A stretch of 64,000 nt of DNA. Source: Saprospiraceae bacterium. Lineage in GTDB: Bacteria; Bacteroidota; Bacteroidia; Chitinophagales; Saprospiraceae. The stretch is taken from positions 124,001 through 188,000 of the forward strand of contig JADKAE010000015.1 of NCBI GenBank assembly GCA_016715405.1. Reading direction: 5' to 3'. The translations under genes were made by a program, and so were the position numbers. Below the pieces are notes generated by a model, which saw only the letters and a program-made list of their open reading frames with translations, had not been told where the DNA came from and ran no database searches. Shown piece after piece: positions 44,858 to 56,990 of the stretch; within the stretch, counting starts at the first letter, position 1, and every line of letters starts with the position of its first letter.

Positions 44858-45715
44858 ATGAAAAGCCTCTGTATTTCTATTCTTGCCTGCCTGATGTTCG
44901 CGGCTTGCACCCGAGATCCCAAAATAAGTTCAGAAGCCGCCGAGCCACCCTCTCCGGATAGCCTGAAAAACGAGTTTATCCCCATTTTTAACGGGGTATG
45001 GGCCATGACCGACTATATCAAGGATGTCCAACAGACAAAATCGCCGTTTAAATCTCACGCCAAACTACAAGGTCTGGTGGCTCTTATCGCGGGTACGGAA
45101 GCGGAAGGCGATAGTATGCTTATCGACGCCAGTTGGAATAACCACGAGGGCTTTAGTTTTTACGTGCATTTTTCCACCGGTCGCCGGGCTCATTCGCTGC
45201 CCACCAGCATACCTGATTTTGAGGTGCCCGCCAATTCCTATGAATTAGGCTACGAAGGCGGCCCCGACAACAGGGAACTGGCCTTGTATCACTACGACCC
45301 CAACGGTAAGTTACTCGACAAACGTTTGTTTACCAAAATCAGGAATTATCAGCCCGATGACGACCTGGCCTGGGGCCTGCAATATGTGGTAAATGAAAAG
45401 CTTATATCCGGGACGTACCAGCTCACACAAGGCGCCAAAGCGCCAGTCCAAGTCACATTTACCCCCGAAGGCGCTACCAGCGGCCTCGGCAATTTCACTA
45501 AGTATCGCGTGACTACCGACTTTATTGATGCCTTTCAGAATAGTTTCGATTACATCTGTTTTTTCGAAGGGGAAGAACAACTAAATGGTACCTGTTTTGT
45601 GTTTGAAATAAAGGATCAATCGCTGTATTTGTACGAATCGGTTCCCGACTCTGAAACAGAAATAGAAAAGAAGGGAAAAGTAGTGTACGTACTACAGAAG
45701 GGCGTTGTTAATTGA
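44858..45715 (+). CDS. Hypothetical lipoprotein
   Basis: 285 residues. The leader MKSLCISILACLMFAACTRDPK has a lipobox with Cys17, so the product is an anchored lipoprotein. The mature part (SLKNEFIPIFNGVWAMTDYIKDVQQTKSPFKSHAKLQGLVALI, DASWNNHEGFSFYVHFSTGRRAHSLPTSIPDF, FEGEEQLNGTCFVFEIKDQSLYLYE) has the alternating pattern of an all-beta lipocalin-like fold, but I recognise no family. The stop overlaps the first bases of the longest frame of the next gene, so the two may be co-transcribed. Confidence 0.8.
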   Translation: MKSLCISILACLMFAACTRDPKISSEAAEPPSPDSLKNEFIPIFNGVWAMTDYIKDVQQTKSPFKSHAKLQGLVALIAGTEAEGDSMLIDASWNNHEGFSFYVHFSTGRRAHSLPTSIPDFEVPANSYELGYEGGPDNRELALYHYDPNGKLLDKRLFTKIRNYQPDDDLAWGLQYVVNEKLISGTYQLTQGAKAPVQVTFTPEGATSGLGNFTKYRVTTDFIDAFQNSFDYICFFEGEEQLNGTCFVFEIKDQSLYLYESVPDSETEIEKKGKVVYVLQKGVVN

Positions 45716-45741
45716 ATTGCTCCCCAACCAAACCGCAAAAA

Positions 45742-46011
45742 ATGGAAAAGACCCATAAATTTTGCCAGAGCTGCATGATGCCGCTCAGCCAGGACCCTCA
45801 GGGTGGCGGTTCAAACGCCGATGGGTCAAAGTCAACCATGTATTGCAGCTATTGCTACAAAGACGGCAAATTCGTGGACAACATGAACGTCAATGAAATG
45901 CGCGAATTTGTGGTAAACAAATTGGTTGAGATGAAATATCCCCGCTTTATAGCCAAATTCATGACAATGGGCCTGCCTAAATTGGAGCGTTGGCGGCAGG
46001 CGGTTAGATAA
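45742..46011 (+). CDS. Putative zinc-ribbon protein
   Basis: 89 residues from the ATG at 45742 (MEKTHKFCQSCMMPL), preferred over an ATG ten codons upstream that overlaps the previous gene. CQSCMMPL and MYCSYCYKDGKF supply four cysteines for one zinc, the layout of the zinc-ribbon family PF12674 (C.SCGMPL...YCSYCY..G.F). The C-terminal helix NEMREFVVNKLVEMKYPRFIAKFMTMGLPKLERW is also typical. Function unknown. Confidence 0.85.
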   Translation: MEKTHKFCQSCMMPLSQDPQGGGSNADGSKSTMYCSYCYKDGKFVDNMNVNEMREFVVNKLVEMKYPRFIAKFMTMGLPKLERWRQAVR

Positions 46012-46023
46012 GAAGCTATAAGG

Positions 46024-46671
46024 CTAATTTTTTCGCTTAAATTCACCACCTTTCCAGGCATCAAAGAATTTCTTCCAGGCGATGGGATTGAAGATATTCA
46101 TAGGAGGCGCCTGCCCGATGTAGTAATACTCTCGGGCTTGCTGACGCATATAGTAATTGGCGTGCTCAACGCCGTCTTTGGGCACATCGTTGCGCATTCT
46201 GACAAGGATATCATTCGCCAGGTTTTCAGTAGCTTTTTTCTGTAATTCGGGGGTGACGTCCATCGCGAGGAATTCCAGCTTGAAATGGTCGCGACTGGGC
46301 CATGGAAAAACCACCGTTTCAGGTAGGTTGATTGTATCCTGGGACATCAATTGCACTATGGAATAGCGATTGTCCTTGAGGTCGGTAGGTATCCTGTACT
46401 CCACCGTTTTATAGCCGATAGCCGAAAAGACGATCACGTCGCCTTTTTCAACCACGATAGAAAAAAAACCTTTAAAATCGGAATACGTTCCCCTCCCCTT
46501 CTCCTTTACCAGGATATTGGCATAGGGAACCGGAAACAATTCTTCGGTGCTACCGTCGAGTACCATGCCCGTAAATTGCACCAGGCTGGTATTTTCCTCT
46601 TGGGCGTGCAGCGCAACGGATATTAGAAAAAAAACGCCGAATAGTAGAATTGAATGCTTAAACCTCATCAC
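46024..46671 (-). CDS. Exported protein with carboxypeptidase-like regulatory domain
   Basis: 215 residues. Signal peptide MMRFKHSILLFGVFFLISVALHAQ. Residues about 33-110 (FTGMVLDGSTEELFPVPYANILVKEKGRGTYSDFKGFFSIVVEKGDVIVFSAIGYKTVEYRIP) are a CarboxypepD_reg-like beta-sandwich as found at the N-terminus of many Bacteroidota outer-membrane proteins. The C-terminal half (LPETVVFPWPSRDHFKLEFLAMDV, ANYYMRQQAREYYYIGQAPPMNIFNPIAWKKFFDAWKGGEFK) is a conserved Bacteroidota extension without a known role. Alone on its strand; convergent with the zinc-ribbon gene. Confidence 0.82.
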   Translation of the reverse strand: MMRFKHSILLFGVFFLISVALHAQEENTSLVQFTGMVLDGSTEELFPVPYANILVKEKGRGTYSDFKGFFSIVVEKGDVIVFSAIGYKTVEYRIPTDLKDNRYSIVQLMSQDTINLPETVVFPWPSRDHFKLEFLAMDVTPELQKKATENLANDILVRMRNDVPKDGVEHANYYMRQQAREYYYIGQAPPMNIFNPIAWKKFFDAWKGGEFKRKN

Positions 46672-46730
46672 TTGTGCTTTTTGCTAATGAATAGGACTCC
46701 AAATGGGAGCAAAAAGTTTGTTAAATGTAA

Positions 46731-49149
<2,419 letters not shown>

Positions 49150-49356
49150 AGTTGTCTCGTGCAATGGTTGATGTTTGGATTTTTGAATGGGTTTCATGGT
49201 GCCAAGTTGACAGGATCATGGCATCCGCTTGTCCGTTGCATATAGTCAAGTATCATGCCACGCTTATTTATGCTGCAAATATGCACCGATAAGGGGGGAT
49301 TTTGGCGGAGAAAGCCAAGATTTCAGACAAAAAGTCAGAAAATAGCAGTTTAGAAG

Positions 49357-49464
49357 GTTGATGAGGGTTGATGAGGGTCGATGAGGGTCGATGAGGGTCG
49401 ATGAAAGTTAATACCCCCCCTCATAAACCCTCATAAACCCTCATAAACCCTCATAAACCCTTTA
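49357..49464. repeat. GATGAGGG / TCATAAACCC tandem-repeat hairpin
   Basis: Left arm 49357-49408 has GTTGATGAGGG and four GTCGATGAGGG-like units; right arm 49413-49464 has CCCTCATAAA repeated. It lies 3' of the GH20 gene, whose stop (49462-49464) is inside the arm, and upstream of lon. Same word family as 43096-43190 but with GTCGATGAGGG units in one arm. Confidence 0.9.
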
Positions 49465-51684
49465 TTCCACCACAATTTCATCCGCAAAAACCCAGGCTTT
49501 TCCGCCGGCTCCATTGTGCCCTGCCGGTAAATCGCCGTAATTCAACGCTTTAAGGCGTACGTAGCGAGCTTTTAACGGTTGTGAATGTTGCGACGCTACT
49601 CGAAATTGTCGCACCGACATATCGCGGGGGTCTACTTGTATTTTTTGGATATGAACGGTTTCCCAGGTTTTGCTATCGCTGGATAATTGAATCTCTACTT
49701 CGCGCGGCAGCAATATCCAGGAAATACTTTGCTGAAAAAATTGACGCTCACTTCACCTGATAGCAGTGGATGTTCCCAAATCGACTACCGCTTCTACATC
49801 ATTGCCCCACCAACCCAGCCAAACGCCGTCGTTGAAGGCTGTGCCGCCGATCAATCCATCGCTCAGCCCACCGGATTTGTCATGGGGGCCATAATTCGAA
49901 TGAGGCGCTTGCGCAAAAACAACCGGTTTACCCAATGCCAGATGCGTCATGGTGTGGTATTGCATGGGCTCTGCAAAAGGGCGTCCGTTTCTGTTGGCTT
50001 GAATGGTGTATTTGCCCGGCGTTTGGATAAGCAGCGAATCAGTAAAATATCCCACGTCTTGCCGATTGCTTTTTCGCCAATAGCTTACGTTTATTCCCGG
50101 CAAACCGGCTTGAGCGCTGATAATCCACCGCCGGAAAGCCCTATCGAAACGGATATCGGATTGAAACAAAGCACGGTCTTCAGGGCCGTATTGCCAGCCA
50201 ATGCGCTCGTACCACTTATAATGAGTAGCCAGTTTTTCTTTAAACTGCGAATAGTTGCGGTTGCCGTCGCTCCAGATTGCCTCGGCGAGCGCCGCCAGCC
50301 GGGGTAACACCATGGGTTCCAGCTTGTATTCCGGGATGTGCTCTGTCCATACACAGCATTCCGCGCCGAGGCAACGTTGCTGTTGCCCGGAGGAAAATCC
50401 AGGAGTTGATAATTCAAAATGGTACACTTTTTCAAGCGTATACGCCCCGGGGTGCCCGTCGAAATAACTGGTTTTGAGGTAGCGATTGCCATTCGCCACA
50501 GCTGCCCGGGCTTGTTCATCGCCCCGCCATACTTCGATGAGCGCATTTGGGCTCACTCCACCCTCCAGTATTTCATCCCACCCGATAAGTTGCCGGCCTT
50601 TGCTTTGCAGGAACTGTTCGATTCGGCGTATGAAATAACTTTGCAACGCATGGGCGTCCGGCAGGCCCTCCATTTTCATCCGGCGCTGGCAGTCATGGCA
50701 GGCTTGCCAGCGATTCTTCGGGACCTCGTCGCCGCCGATATGCAGGTAAGGCGCGGGGAACAATGCGATGACCTCCGTTAAGACGTCTTCAATAAAAGAG
50801 AAGGTGGCTTCTTTACCAGGGCAAAATACATCTTGCATCACCCCCCAATGCGAGGGCACTTCCAGCGGTTGACCGGTGCAGCTCAGGTGCGGATATGCAG
50901 CCAATGCCGCCATGCAATGGCCTGGCATTTCTATTTCGGGAACGACCATGATATGCTGCTTGCGGGCATATTCAACAACCTCGCGGATTTCTGCCTGGGT
51001 GTAAAACCCGCCGTATCGACTGCCGTCGGCTTCCCTGCGCCACGCGCCCACTTCCGTGAGTTTGGGGTATTTTTCAATGGCTATCCGCCAGCCCTGGTCT
51101 TCGGTGAGGTGCCAGTGAAAAATGTTGAATTTGTAAAAAGCCAACATATCGATATAGCGCTTCACCTGGCCCACCGGCATGAAATGGCGGCCTACGTCGA
51201 GGTGGCCGCCACGCCAGGGGTAGGCCGGCGCATCTTCAATGGACATTACCCGCAGCGTAGCTTCGATAGTGGGTTCTACCGGCAATAGCTGGCGCAGGGT
51301 TTGTATAGCCCAAAATATACCCGTAGGCGTAGCCGCCTCTACTAATAATAACCCGGCCCTACTCGTGATGCGATATGCTTCTTCACCTGCAATCAGCGGG
51401 TTTTGCTGTAAAACAATGCCGGGCTGGTTTTCAGGCGCCGGGGTTACCACTGGAAGCGGATACCCCGTGTAGGGTTGGAGTATTTCCGATAGCTCAACAG
51501 CCAGAGCTTGAATGTCCGGCTGCCGAGGATCAACGGCAATAAACCGTGCCTGTCGCCACACAAAAGGGGCAAGCTCCGGCGACAGGTCGATCCGCACAGG
51601 TTGCGGGATGACTGCCGGCTGCTGTGCACATAGCACTACTTGCGCACAACACAGGAGCGCAAGGAGAAAATGCTTATCTGGCAT
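49462..51684 (-). CDS. GH20 beta-N-acetylhexosaminidase with C-terminal F5/8-type domain (one frameshift)
   Basis: Secreted or periplasmic enzyme removing terminal N-acetylhexosamine from glycans. Signal peptide MPDKHFLLALLCCAQVVLCAQ. The N-terminal GH20b domain (residues about 22-150) precedes the catalytic barrel: PWRGGHLDVGRHFMPVGQVKRYIDMLAFYKFNIFHWHLTEDQGWRI, IMVVPEIEMPGHCMAALAAYP, and the Asp-Glu catalytic pair in YLHIGGDEVPKNRW. The C-terminal part (KPVVFAQAPHSNYGPHDKSGGLSDG, NDVEAVVDLG, then VEIQLSSDSKTWE, ARYVRLKALNYG) is a discoidin-like carbohydrate-binding module. The frame changes near 49755 inside that module. Total about 740 residues. It starts 9 bases after the parE stop, so the two are in one operon. 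Confidence 0.9.
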
Positions 51685-51693
51685 ATTAGAAAG

Positions 51694-53591
51694 TTATACT
51701 GCGGTAGCTACTTCGACGGCAGCGGGTTCTTCGTTATTGAGCACTTCATCTTTTTCCACGCGCAGGTTGTCGATAATAAAATCCTGGCGGGCGGGCGTAT
51801 TTTACCCATATAATACTCCAGGATGTCGTCGATATTGGTTTCTTCGTTCATCACCACCGGTTCGAGGCGGATATTCTCGGCGATAAAGTCTTTGAATTCG
51901 TCGGGCGATATTTCGCCGAGGCCTTTAAACCGGGTAATTTCCGGTTTGCCGCGCAATTGCTTGATAGCCTGTTGCTTTTCTTCTTCGCTATAGCAATAAA
52001 ACGTCTTTTGCTTGTCGCGCACCCTGAAAAGCGGGGTGTCGAGGATGTAGAGGTGGCCGTTGCGCACCAGGTCGGGGAAAAACTGGAGGAAAAATGTCAG
52101 CAGCAAAAGCCTGATGTGCATGCCGTCTACGTCGGCATCGGTAGCGATGACCACGCGGTTGTAGCGCAGGCTTTCGAGCATGTCTTCGATGTCGAGGGCA
52201 TGCTGGAGCAGGTTAAATTCCTCGTTTTCGTAGACTACCTTTTTGGTGAGCCCGTAGCAGTTGAGCGGTTTGCCGCGCAAGCTGAAGACGGCCTGCGTTT
52301 GTACGTCGCGGGCCTTGGTAATGGAGCCGCTGGCCGAATCACCCTCCGTGATGAATATCGTAGTGGCCAGGCGCAAGTCTTCGGAAGTAGTGCGGGGGCC
52401 GTCGCTGAAATGCAGGCGGCAGTCGCGCAACTTCTTGTTGTGCAGGTTGGCTTTTTTAGCGCGCTGGTTGGCCAGTTTTTTAATATCCGCAATCTCCTCG
52501 CGCTCACGCTGCGACTGGATGATGCGTTTTTCAAGCGCTTCGCGCACTTCGGCATGGCGGTGCAGGAAGTTGTCGAGTTGTTCTTTGACAAAATTGCCGA
52601 TAAACGTGCGTATGCTCGGCCCCTGCGGCCCCATATCGCTGGAGCCCAGTTTGGTTTTGGTTTGCGATTCAAAAACGGGTTCTTCTACCCGGATACTGAT
52701 GGCCGCTACGATGCTGGACAAGATATCTCGCCGGTCGTAAGTCTTTTTGAAGTGTTTTTGGATGGTTTCTACTACCGCCTCTTTAAAGGCATTGAGGTGC
52801 GTACCGCCTTGCGTGGTATTCTGGCCATTTACAAACGAATAATAAAACTCGCCGTAATGGTTGCCGTGGCTCATGGCGATCTCCAGGTCGGCGTCCTTGA
52901 GGTGAATAATGGGGTAGCGCAGACTCTCCTGGCTGGTTTTGCGCGAGAGCAGGTCGAGCAGGCCGTCTTTGGAAAAAAATACCGAGCCGTTGTAGTAGAG
53001 CTTCAGGCCCGCGTTCAGAAACGCATAATTCCACAATTGATTTTCCACGTATTCGTGGCGGTAGCGGAATTTTTTGAACACCGACGCGTCGGGTTGGAAT
53101 TCGATGATGGTGCCGGTAGCCTCGCCGGAGTTGCCGATTTTGTGGTCTTTCAGTATCTCGCCCTGGTTGAACTCCGCAATTTTGGTTTTTCCTTCGCGAA
53201 TAGCCTGCACCTTAAAATAATCGGAGAGGGCGTTGACCGCCTTGGTACCCACGCCGTTGAGCCCCACCGATTTTTTGAAGGCCTTGGAATCGTATTTTCC
53301 GCCGGTATTGATTTTGCTTACGCAATCGACCACCTTGCCCAGGGGTATGCCACGGCCGTAATCGCGCACGGTGACCCTCCCCTCCTGGATGTCGATGTCA
53401 ATTTGCTTGCCATAACCCATCACGAATTCGTCGATCGAGTTGTCGATCACTTCTTTGAGCAACACATAAATGCCGTCATCGGCCGACGAGCCGTCGCCCA
53501 GTTTGCCAATGTACATGCCGGGGCGCATGCGTATATGCTCGCGCCAGTCCAGCGAACGGATGTTATCTTCGGTATAAGTTACTTGCGACAT
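51694..53591 (-). CDS. parE: DNA topoisomerase IV subunit B (one frameshift near the end)
   Basis: ATPase subunit of the type IIA topoisomerase that unlinks daughter chromosomes. GHKL ATPase motifs: EVIDNSIDEFVMGYGKQI, VRDYGRGIPLGKV, GLNGVGTKAVNALS. TOPRIM metal-binding residues: FITEGDSASGSI and IATDADVDGMHIRLLLLTFF. The segment RFKGLGEISPDEFKDFI is the conserved C-terminal block. Length about 632, typical of Bacteroidota ParE rather than the longer GyrB. Near 51810 one A is lost (YYMGKIRPPAR); restoring it gives KNTPARQDFIIDNLRVEKDEVLNNEEPAAVEVATAV and a stop at 51694. Confidence 0.92.
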
Positions 53592-53650
53592 AATGGTATT
53601 ACGACAGTTTTAAGACTGCCAAAGTACGCTTTTTTTTTGTAGAAATACAA

Positions 53651-53673
53651 ATTTAAAAACAAAATGTTTAATT
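53651..53673. promoter_or_regulatory. AAACATTTTGTTT motif upstream of parE
   Basis: Reverse complement of ATTTAAAAACAAAATGTTTAATT; nearly the same 23 bases as at 1041-1064 before umuDC, at a comparable distance from the start (60-82 bases). Candidate shared operator. Confidence 0.35.
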
Positions 53674-53675
53674 AG

Positions 53676-53738
53676 GTCTTGGCTCTTAGCAATCAGGTCT
53701 TAGCCGCTAAGTGCTGACTGCTAACTGCTAACTGCTAA
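53676..53738. repeat. CTTAGC / GCTAAC tandem-repeat hairpin
   Basis: Left arm 53676-53705 (GTCTTGGCTCTTAGCAATC, AGGTCTTAGC) faces right arm 53706-53738 (GCTAAGTGCTGACTGCTAAC, TGCTAACTGCTAA). It lies between the divergently transcribed parE and GH30 genes. Confidence 0.8.
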
Positions 53739-53786
53739 ATCCTCCGTATCTTCACCCTATTATTTCCACAAATACCGTTTCTCATC

Positions 53787-55238
53787 ATGAACAGGATATT
53801 GCTTCTTTCCGGCCTTTGTGTGATGCTCGCTTTTACGTTTCCGACATCGGATACCATGCGGGTGGTTGATCTGGCCGGCAAACAGATCGTGGTGTATACC
53901 ACTGCCGACAGCACCGATTACCGGATGTCGAACACAGCTACTTTACAATTCAGCGATTTTGGCCAGCCGTTCGAAACGCAGCCCTGTGTATTTGTCGATC
54001 CCACGAAGACTTTCCAGACTTTCCTCGGCATCGGCGGCGCTATCACCGACGCCTCGGCAGAGACTTTTGCTAAATTGCCCAAAGACAAGCAGCAGGAAGT
54101 ATTACAGCAGTATTTCGATAAAGAAAAAGGCATCGGGTACTCGCTGTTGCGCACCAACATCCACAGCTGCGATTTTTCGAGCGGAAGCTATACCTATGTG
54201 GATGAGGGCGACGCAGCGCTAAAGACGTTTAACATTGCCCATGACGAGCAATACCGCCTGCCTTTCATCAAGCAGGCCATCGCGGCGGCAGGCGGCCAGA
54301 TTCCGCTGATGTGAGCCCCGGAGCCCGCCGGCATGGATGAAAGACAACAACAGCATGCTGCAGGGCGGCAAACTCAAACCGGAGTTTTTCCAGAGCTGGG
54401 CCAATTATTGCGTAAATACATCAAAGCCCTTGAAAAGTCGGGTATACCGGTGTGGGGCCTTAGCGTGCAAAACGAACCCATGGCCAAACAAACCTGGGAA
54501 TCCTGCATTTTTACCGCCGAAGAAGAACGCGATTTTATCAAAAACCACCTCGGCCCCACGCTTCACAAGTCGGGCTTAAAAAACAAAAAGCTCATCGCCT
54601 GGGACCACAACCGCGACCTGATCTACCAGCGCGCCAGCACCATACTGAGCGACCCCGCAGCCGCAAAATACGTGTGGGGTATCGGCTTTCACTGGTATGA
54701 AGACTGGACCGGCGGCGGCGAGATATTCGACAACGTCAGACGCGTGTCGGAATCTTTCCCCAAAACCAACCTCATCTTTACCGAAGGCTGCGTCGAGCGC
54801 TTCCACATGCCACAGATCAACGACTGGAAATGGGGCGAAGATTACGGCCGCTCGATGATCAACGACTTCAACAACGGCACCGTGGGTTGGACCGACTGGA
54901 ATATCCTGCTCGACGAACGCGGCGGTCCCAACCACGTGGGCAACTTCTGCTTTGCCCCCCTGCACGCCGATACCAAATCGGGCAAACTGTACTACATGAA
55001 TTCGTTTTATTATATCGGCCACTTCTCCAAGTTCATCAAGCCGGGCGCCAAGCGCATCGTCAGCTCCACCAGCCGCGGGCACCTGCTGACCACCGCTTTT
55101 TTGAACCCCGACGGACAAATTGTGGTTGTGGTAATGAACCAGAGCAAGGAAAAAATGTCTTACCGCCTCTGGATAGCCGGCAAGGCCGCCGAAGTGACAA
55201 GCCTGCCCCACTCTATCCAGACGCTGGTGGTGAAATAA
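53787..55238 (+). CDS. GH30 glucosylceramidase-type glycosidase (two frameshifts)
   Basis: Exported beta-glycosidase of family 30. Signal peptide MNRILLLSGLCVMLAFTFP. The N-terminal beta part has FVDPTKTFQTFLGIGGAITDASAETFAKLP; the barrel has GIGYSLLRTNIHSCDFSSGSYTYVDEGD, the acid/base Glu in WGLSVQNEPMAKQTWESC and the nucleophile Glu in LIFTEGCVERF; the C-terminal beta domain (GHFSKFIKPGAKRIVSSTSRGHLLTTAFLNPDGQIVVVVMNQS) closes it. About 484 residues. Frame breaks at about 54312 (GQIPLM, stop; expected continuation is a SPWSPPAWMKDNNSMLQ-like block) and at about 54412 in an A-run (YCV then KYIKALEKSGIP). Stands alone between two repeat hairpins. Confidence 0.9.
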
Positions 55239-55249
55239 AATGTTTTGTA

Positions 55250-55350
55250 GGTTTAGTGCCTTCGGCAGTTTAGCGTCAGGGTTTAGTGCATACGCAGTTT
55301 AGTTATCTAAACCCTATCGCTAAACCCTATCGCTAAACCCTACTAAACTG
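55250..55350. repeat. GTTTAG / CTAAAC tandem-repeat hairpin, second locus
   Basis: GGTTTAGTGCCTTCGGCAG, TTTAGCGTCAGGG and TTTAGTGCATACGCAG in the left arm face CTAAACCCTATCG repeated twice and ACTAAACTG in the right. The first 25 bases are the same as at 30671-30695. It lies between GH30 and the small membrane protein. Confidence 0.9.
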
Positions 55351-55362
55351 TTACTAAAATCT

Positions 55363-55873
55363 ATGCATAACCCATCGCTATACCGACACCCAGGTTTGTT
55401 GGCCCTGTTCAGGGCGGCACAACGGGAGAGCCGCATGCAAATGATTGCGGCGCTCACCATCCTGGCATTGGGGATAGCGTTGGGTTGGTTGTTTTTTTCA
55501 AAAGCATGCAGTGTTAGCCGTTATTGCCCTGTCACCTCTACTGCTGGGCCTTTACTGGATGTACAGCGCCATTCGAATATGGCGTTTGGAGAGCCATCCG
55601 CTGTTCATCAGTTGCTGCATCGCCAACCCCACCGCATCGTGGGTTTATACGATCAATCTGGCCGTCATGCCCTTTGGCATAAAACATGATCAACCGGGGC
55701 GACATCCACATCCGCCTCGACGACGGCAGCGAGATTGTCGTGAGCCTTCCCGCCCGGCAACTCAAACTCGTTTCCACTACGCTGAGCCGGCTTCTTCCCG
55801 GTGTAGCTTTCGGCTATACGCCCGAAAGGGAGCGGCAGTATTTGGAGGACCGGGGGGGTTGCGAGCCATGTAG
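55363..55873 (+). CDS. Small two-helix membrane protein (frameshifted)
   Basis: The start MHNPSLYRHPGLLALFRAAQRESRMQMIAALTILALGIALGWLFF gives one membrane helix. After a T-run at about 55493 the frame shifts to LAVIALSPLLLGLYWMYSAIRIWRLESHPLFISCCIANPTASWVYTINLAVMPFGI, which holds a second helix, and near 55686 to NRGDIHIRLDDGSEIVVSLPARQLKLVSTTLSRLLPGVAFGYTPERERQY. Restored length about 168. No family recognised. The end is probably the TAG at 55871-55873, which is inside the following palindrome. Confidence 0.6.
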
Positions 55874-55967
55874 AGACGCAAAATGTTGCGTCTCTACATG
55901 GTCTTGACTTTGTGAGGAAAAATGCGGAGCTTCGTAGCTTGGATGTATTGCAGGAAACGGGTGGTGG
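55867..55967. repeat. Dispersed accessory-island repeat, copy 1 (palindrome plus GGTCTTGATTTTGTGAG core)
   Basis: A perfect palindrome CATGTAGAGACGCAAAA / TTGCGTCTCTACATG (55867-55900) is followed by GGTCTTGACTTTGTGAGG, AAAAATGCGGAGCTTCGTAG, CTTGGATGTATTGCAGG and AAACGGGTGGTG. The core recurs at 58161-58226 and 59388-59462. Each copy is followed by an accessory gene module. Confidence 0.8.
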
Positions 55968-56035
55968 GTGAAATCAAAAACAAATTATGAACCCAAATGT
56001 AGAATACCGGATCGACAACGAAAAAATCATTTGAC

Positions 56036-56338
56036 ATGGAATTTGAGTGGGACGAGAATAAAAATCGGAGAAATGTAGAAAAGCATAAGATCAATTTTGA
56101 AGAAGCAAAGACCATATTTGATGACCCTGATGGGGTTGAAATGGAAGCGAGTCGTAATGGGGAATATCGAATTATCAGAATAGGTAAAACGGCAACCAAA
56201 TTTATACTTCTCGTTGTTTATACACTTAGAGGCTTGGTTGTTCGGCTTATATCAGCCCGGCAGGCCAACAAAGACGAGAGAAATCTTTATTTTGAGCACA
56301 AATTTAAAAATCATGGCGATGAAAGTTCTAACGGTTAA
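56036..56338 (+). CDS. brnT: BrnT-family toxin (RelE-like ribonuclease)
   Basis: 100 residues. MEFEWDENKNRRNVEKHKINFEEAKTIFDDPDGVEM is the BrnT signature (FEWDE.KN..N..KH.I.FEEA..IF.D). RIIRIGKTATKFILLVVYTLRGLVVRLISARQANKDERNLY carries the RIISAR.A...ER..Y block that holds the RNase residues of the family. In known systems BrnT cleaves mRNA and is neutralised by the co-encoded BrnA. Here the next gene overlaps its 3' end by 26 bases but is not a recognisable BrnA. It starts about 65 bases after a dispersed repeat copy. Confidence 0.88.
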   Translation: MEFEWDENKNRRNVEKHKINFEEAKTIFDDPDGVEMEASRNGEYRIIRIGKTATKFILLVVYTLRGLVVRLISARQANKDERNLYFEHKFKNHGDESSNG

Positions 56339-56738
56339 AGAAGCGGTTGAATGGGTGAACAAAGGGAACAACCTGGAAGGAGTTGTTCTGGATGAAAGCA
56401 CTATCAAGCAAGTAAATGTGCGGGATGCCATGGTTTTGGCCAGAGGAGGTATAGTCATTCCGGAACAGAATATCTACTACAACGATGATGAAATTGAATA
56501 TGATGAGGATATAGATGAATTGGTTATCACAGGTGGGATAGTTGAGCTTTCTTGGGAAGAGAAAGCTAGAAGAGCTAAAGCGTTTAGCGAAAAAGAAAAA
56601 AAAGAGGTAATGGTCGATTTATCGACTCAAAAACCAGAGGTTGACGATTGGATAGCAAAAAATAGAGAGAAAATAGAAAACTTACTCAAACCAATTGTAA
56701 TAAGCCTATTTAACGCAGAAAAAACGATCAAAGAATAA
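56313..56738 (+). CDS. Putative antitoxin partner of BrnT, not BrnA-like
   Basis: 141 residues from the ATG at 56313 (MAMKVLTVKEAVEWVNKGNNLEGVVLDESTIKQVNVRDA), inside the 3' end of brnT; the longer open frame upstream lies over brnT and is rejected. The middle is very acidic (YYNDDEIEYDEDIDELVITGG) and the C-terminal third is a charged helical region (SWEEKARRAKAFSEKEKKEVMVDL, DDWIAKNREKIENLLKPIV). BrnA proteins have a C-terminal ribbon-helix-helix, which I do not see. The overlap with a toxin gene and the acidic character argue for an antitoxin; that is inference. Confidence 0.7.
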   Translation: MAMKVLTVKEAVEWVNKGNNLEGVVLDESTIKQVNVRDAMVLARGGIVIPEQNIYYNDDEIEYDEDIDELVITGGIVELSWEEKARRAKAFSEKEKKEVMVDLSTQKPEVDDWIAKNREKIENLLKPIVISLFNAEKTIKE

Positions 56739-56943
56739 TTTACCCGGCAATGCATAAGTTTTCATACCTCCCAAGAGGTTGGCACGTCGGGTATGCCACA
56801 CTTAGCGCTACCCTAAAGAAAGAAAATATCCGATCTCAAAAATCAAAAAGCCCAGCTCAAATCAGCTCAATTCACAAAACATGGGCGTGGTGCAGGAACC
56901 GGATTCCAATTCATCTAATATAAATATCGACTTTTCTGCGATC
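56739..56943. other. Intergenic region between BrnT pair and ATPase
   Basis: No gene recognised. It is AT-rich and contains CCCAAGAGGTTGGCACGTCG and short repeats such as AGCTCAAATCAGCTCAATTC, without a recognised function. Confidence 0.3.
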
Positions 56944-56990
56944 ATAATCGCTAAAAGTTATTACTTTTGGGGATTATAATCGCCAAAAGT
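56944..56990. promoter_or_regulatory. Operator-like palindrome and direct repeat before the ATPase gene
   Basis: ATAATCGCTAAAAGT (56944-56958) and ATAATCGCCAAAAGT (56976-56990) are direct repeats 32 bases apart. The second is the right half of a long inverted repeat, ACTTTTGG (56963-56970) / CCAAAAGT (56983-56990), with a GATTATAATC centre. The palindrome ends exactly at the start codon, which suggests tight autoregulation. Confidence 0.6.

Noticed and set aside
51957..53642. 561-codon open frame on the plus strand opposite parE
   Set aside because: It lies wholly antisense to the well-supported parE gene; its protein is low-complexity in Val, Phe and Ala and shows no domain. It is a by-product of codon bias.
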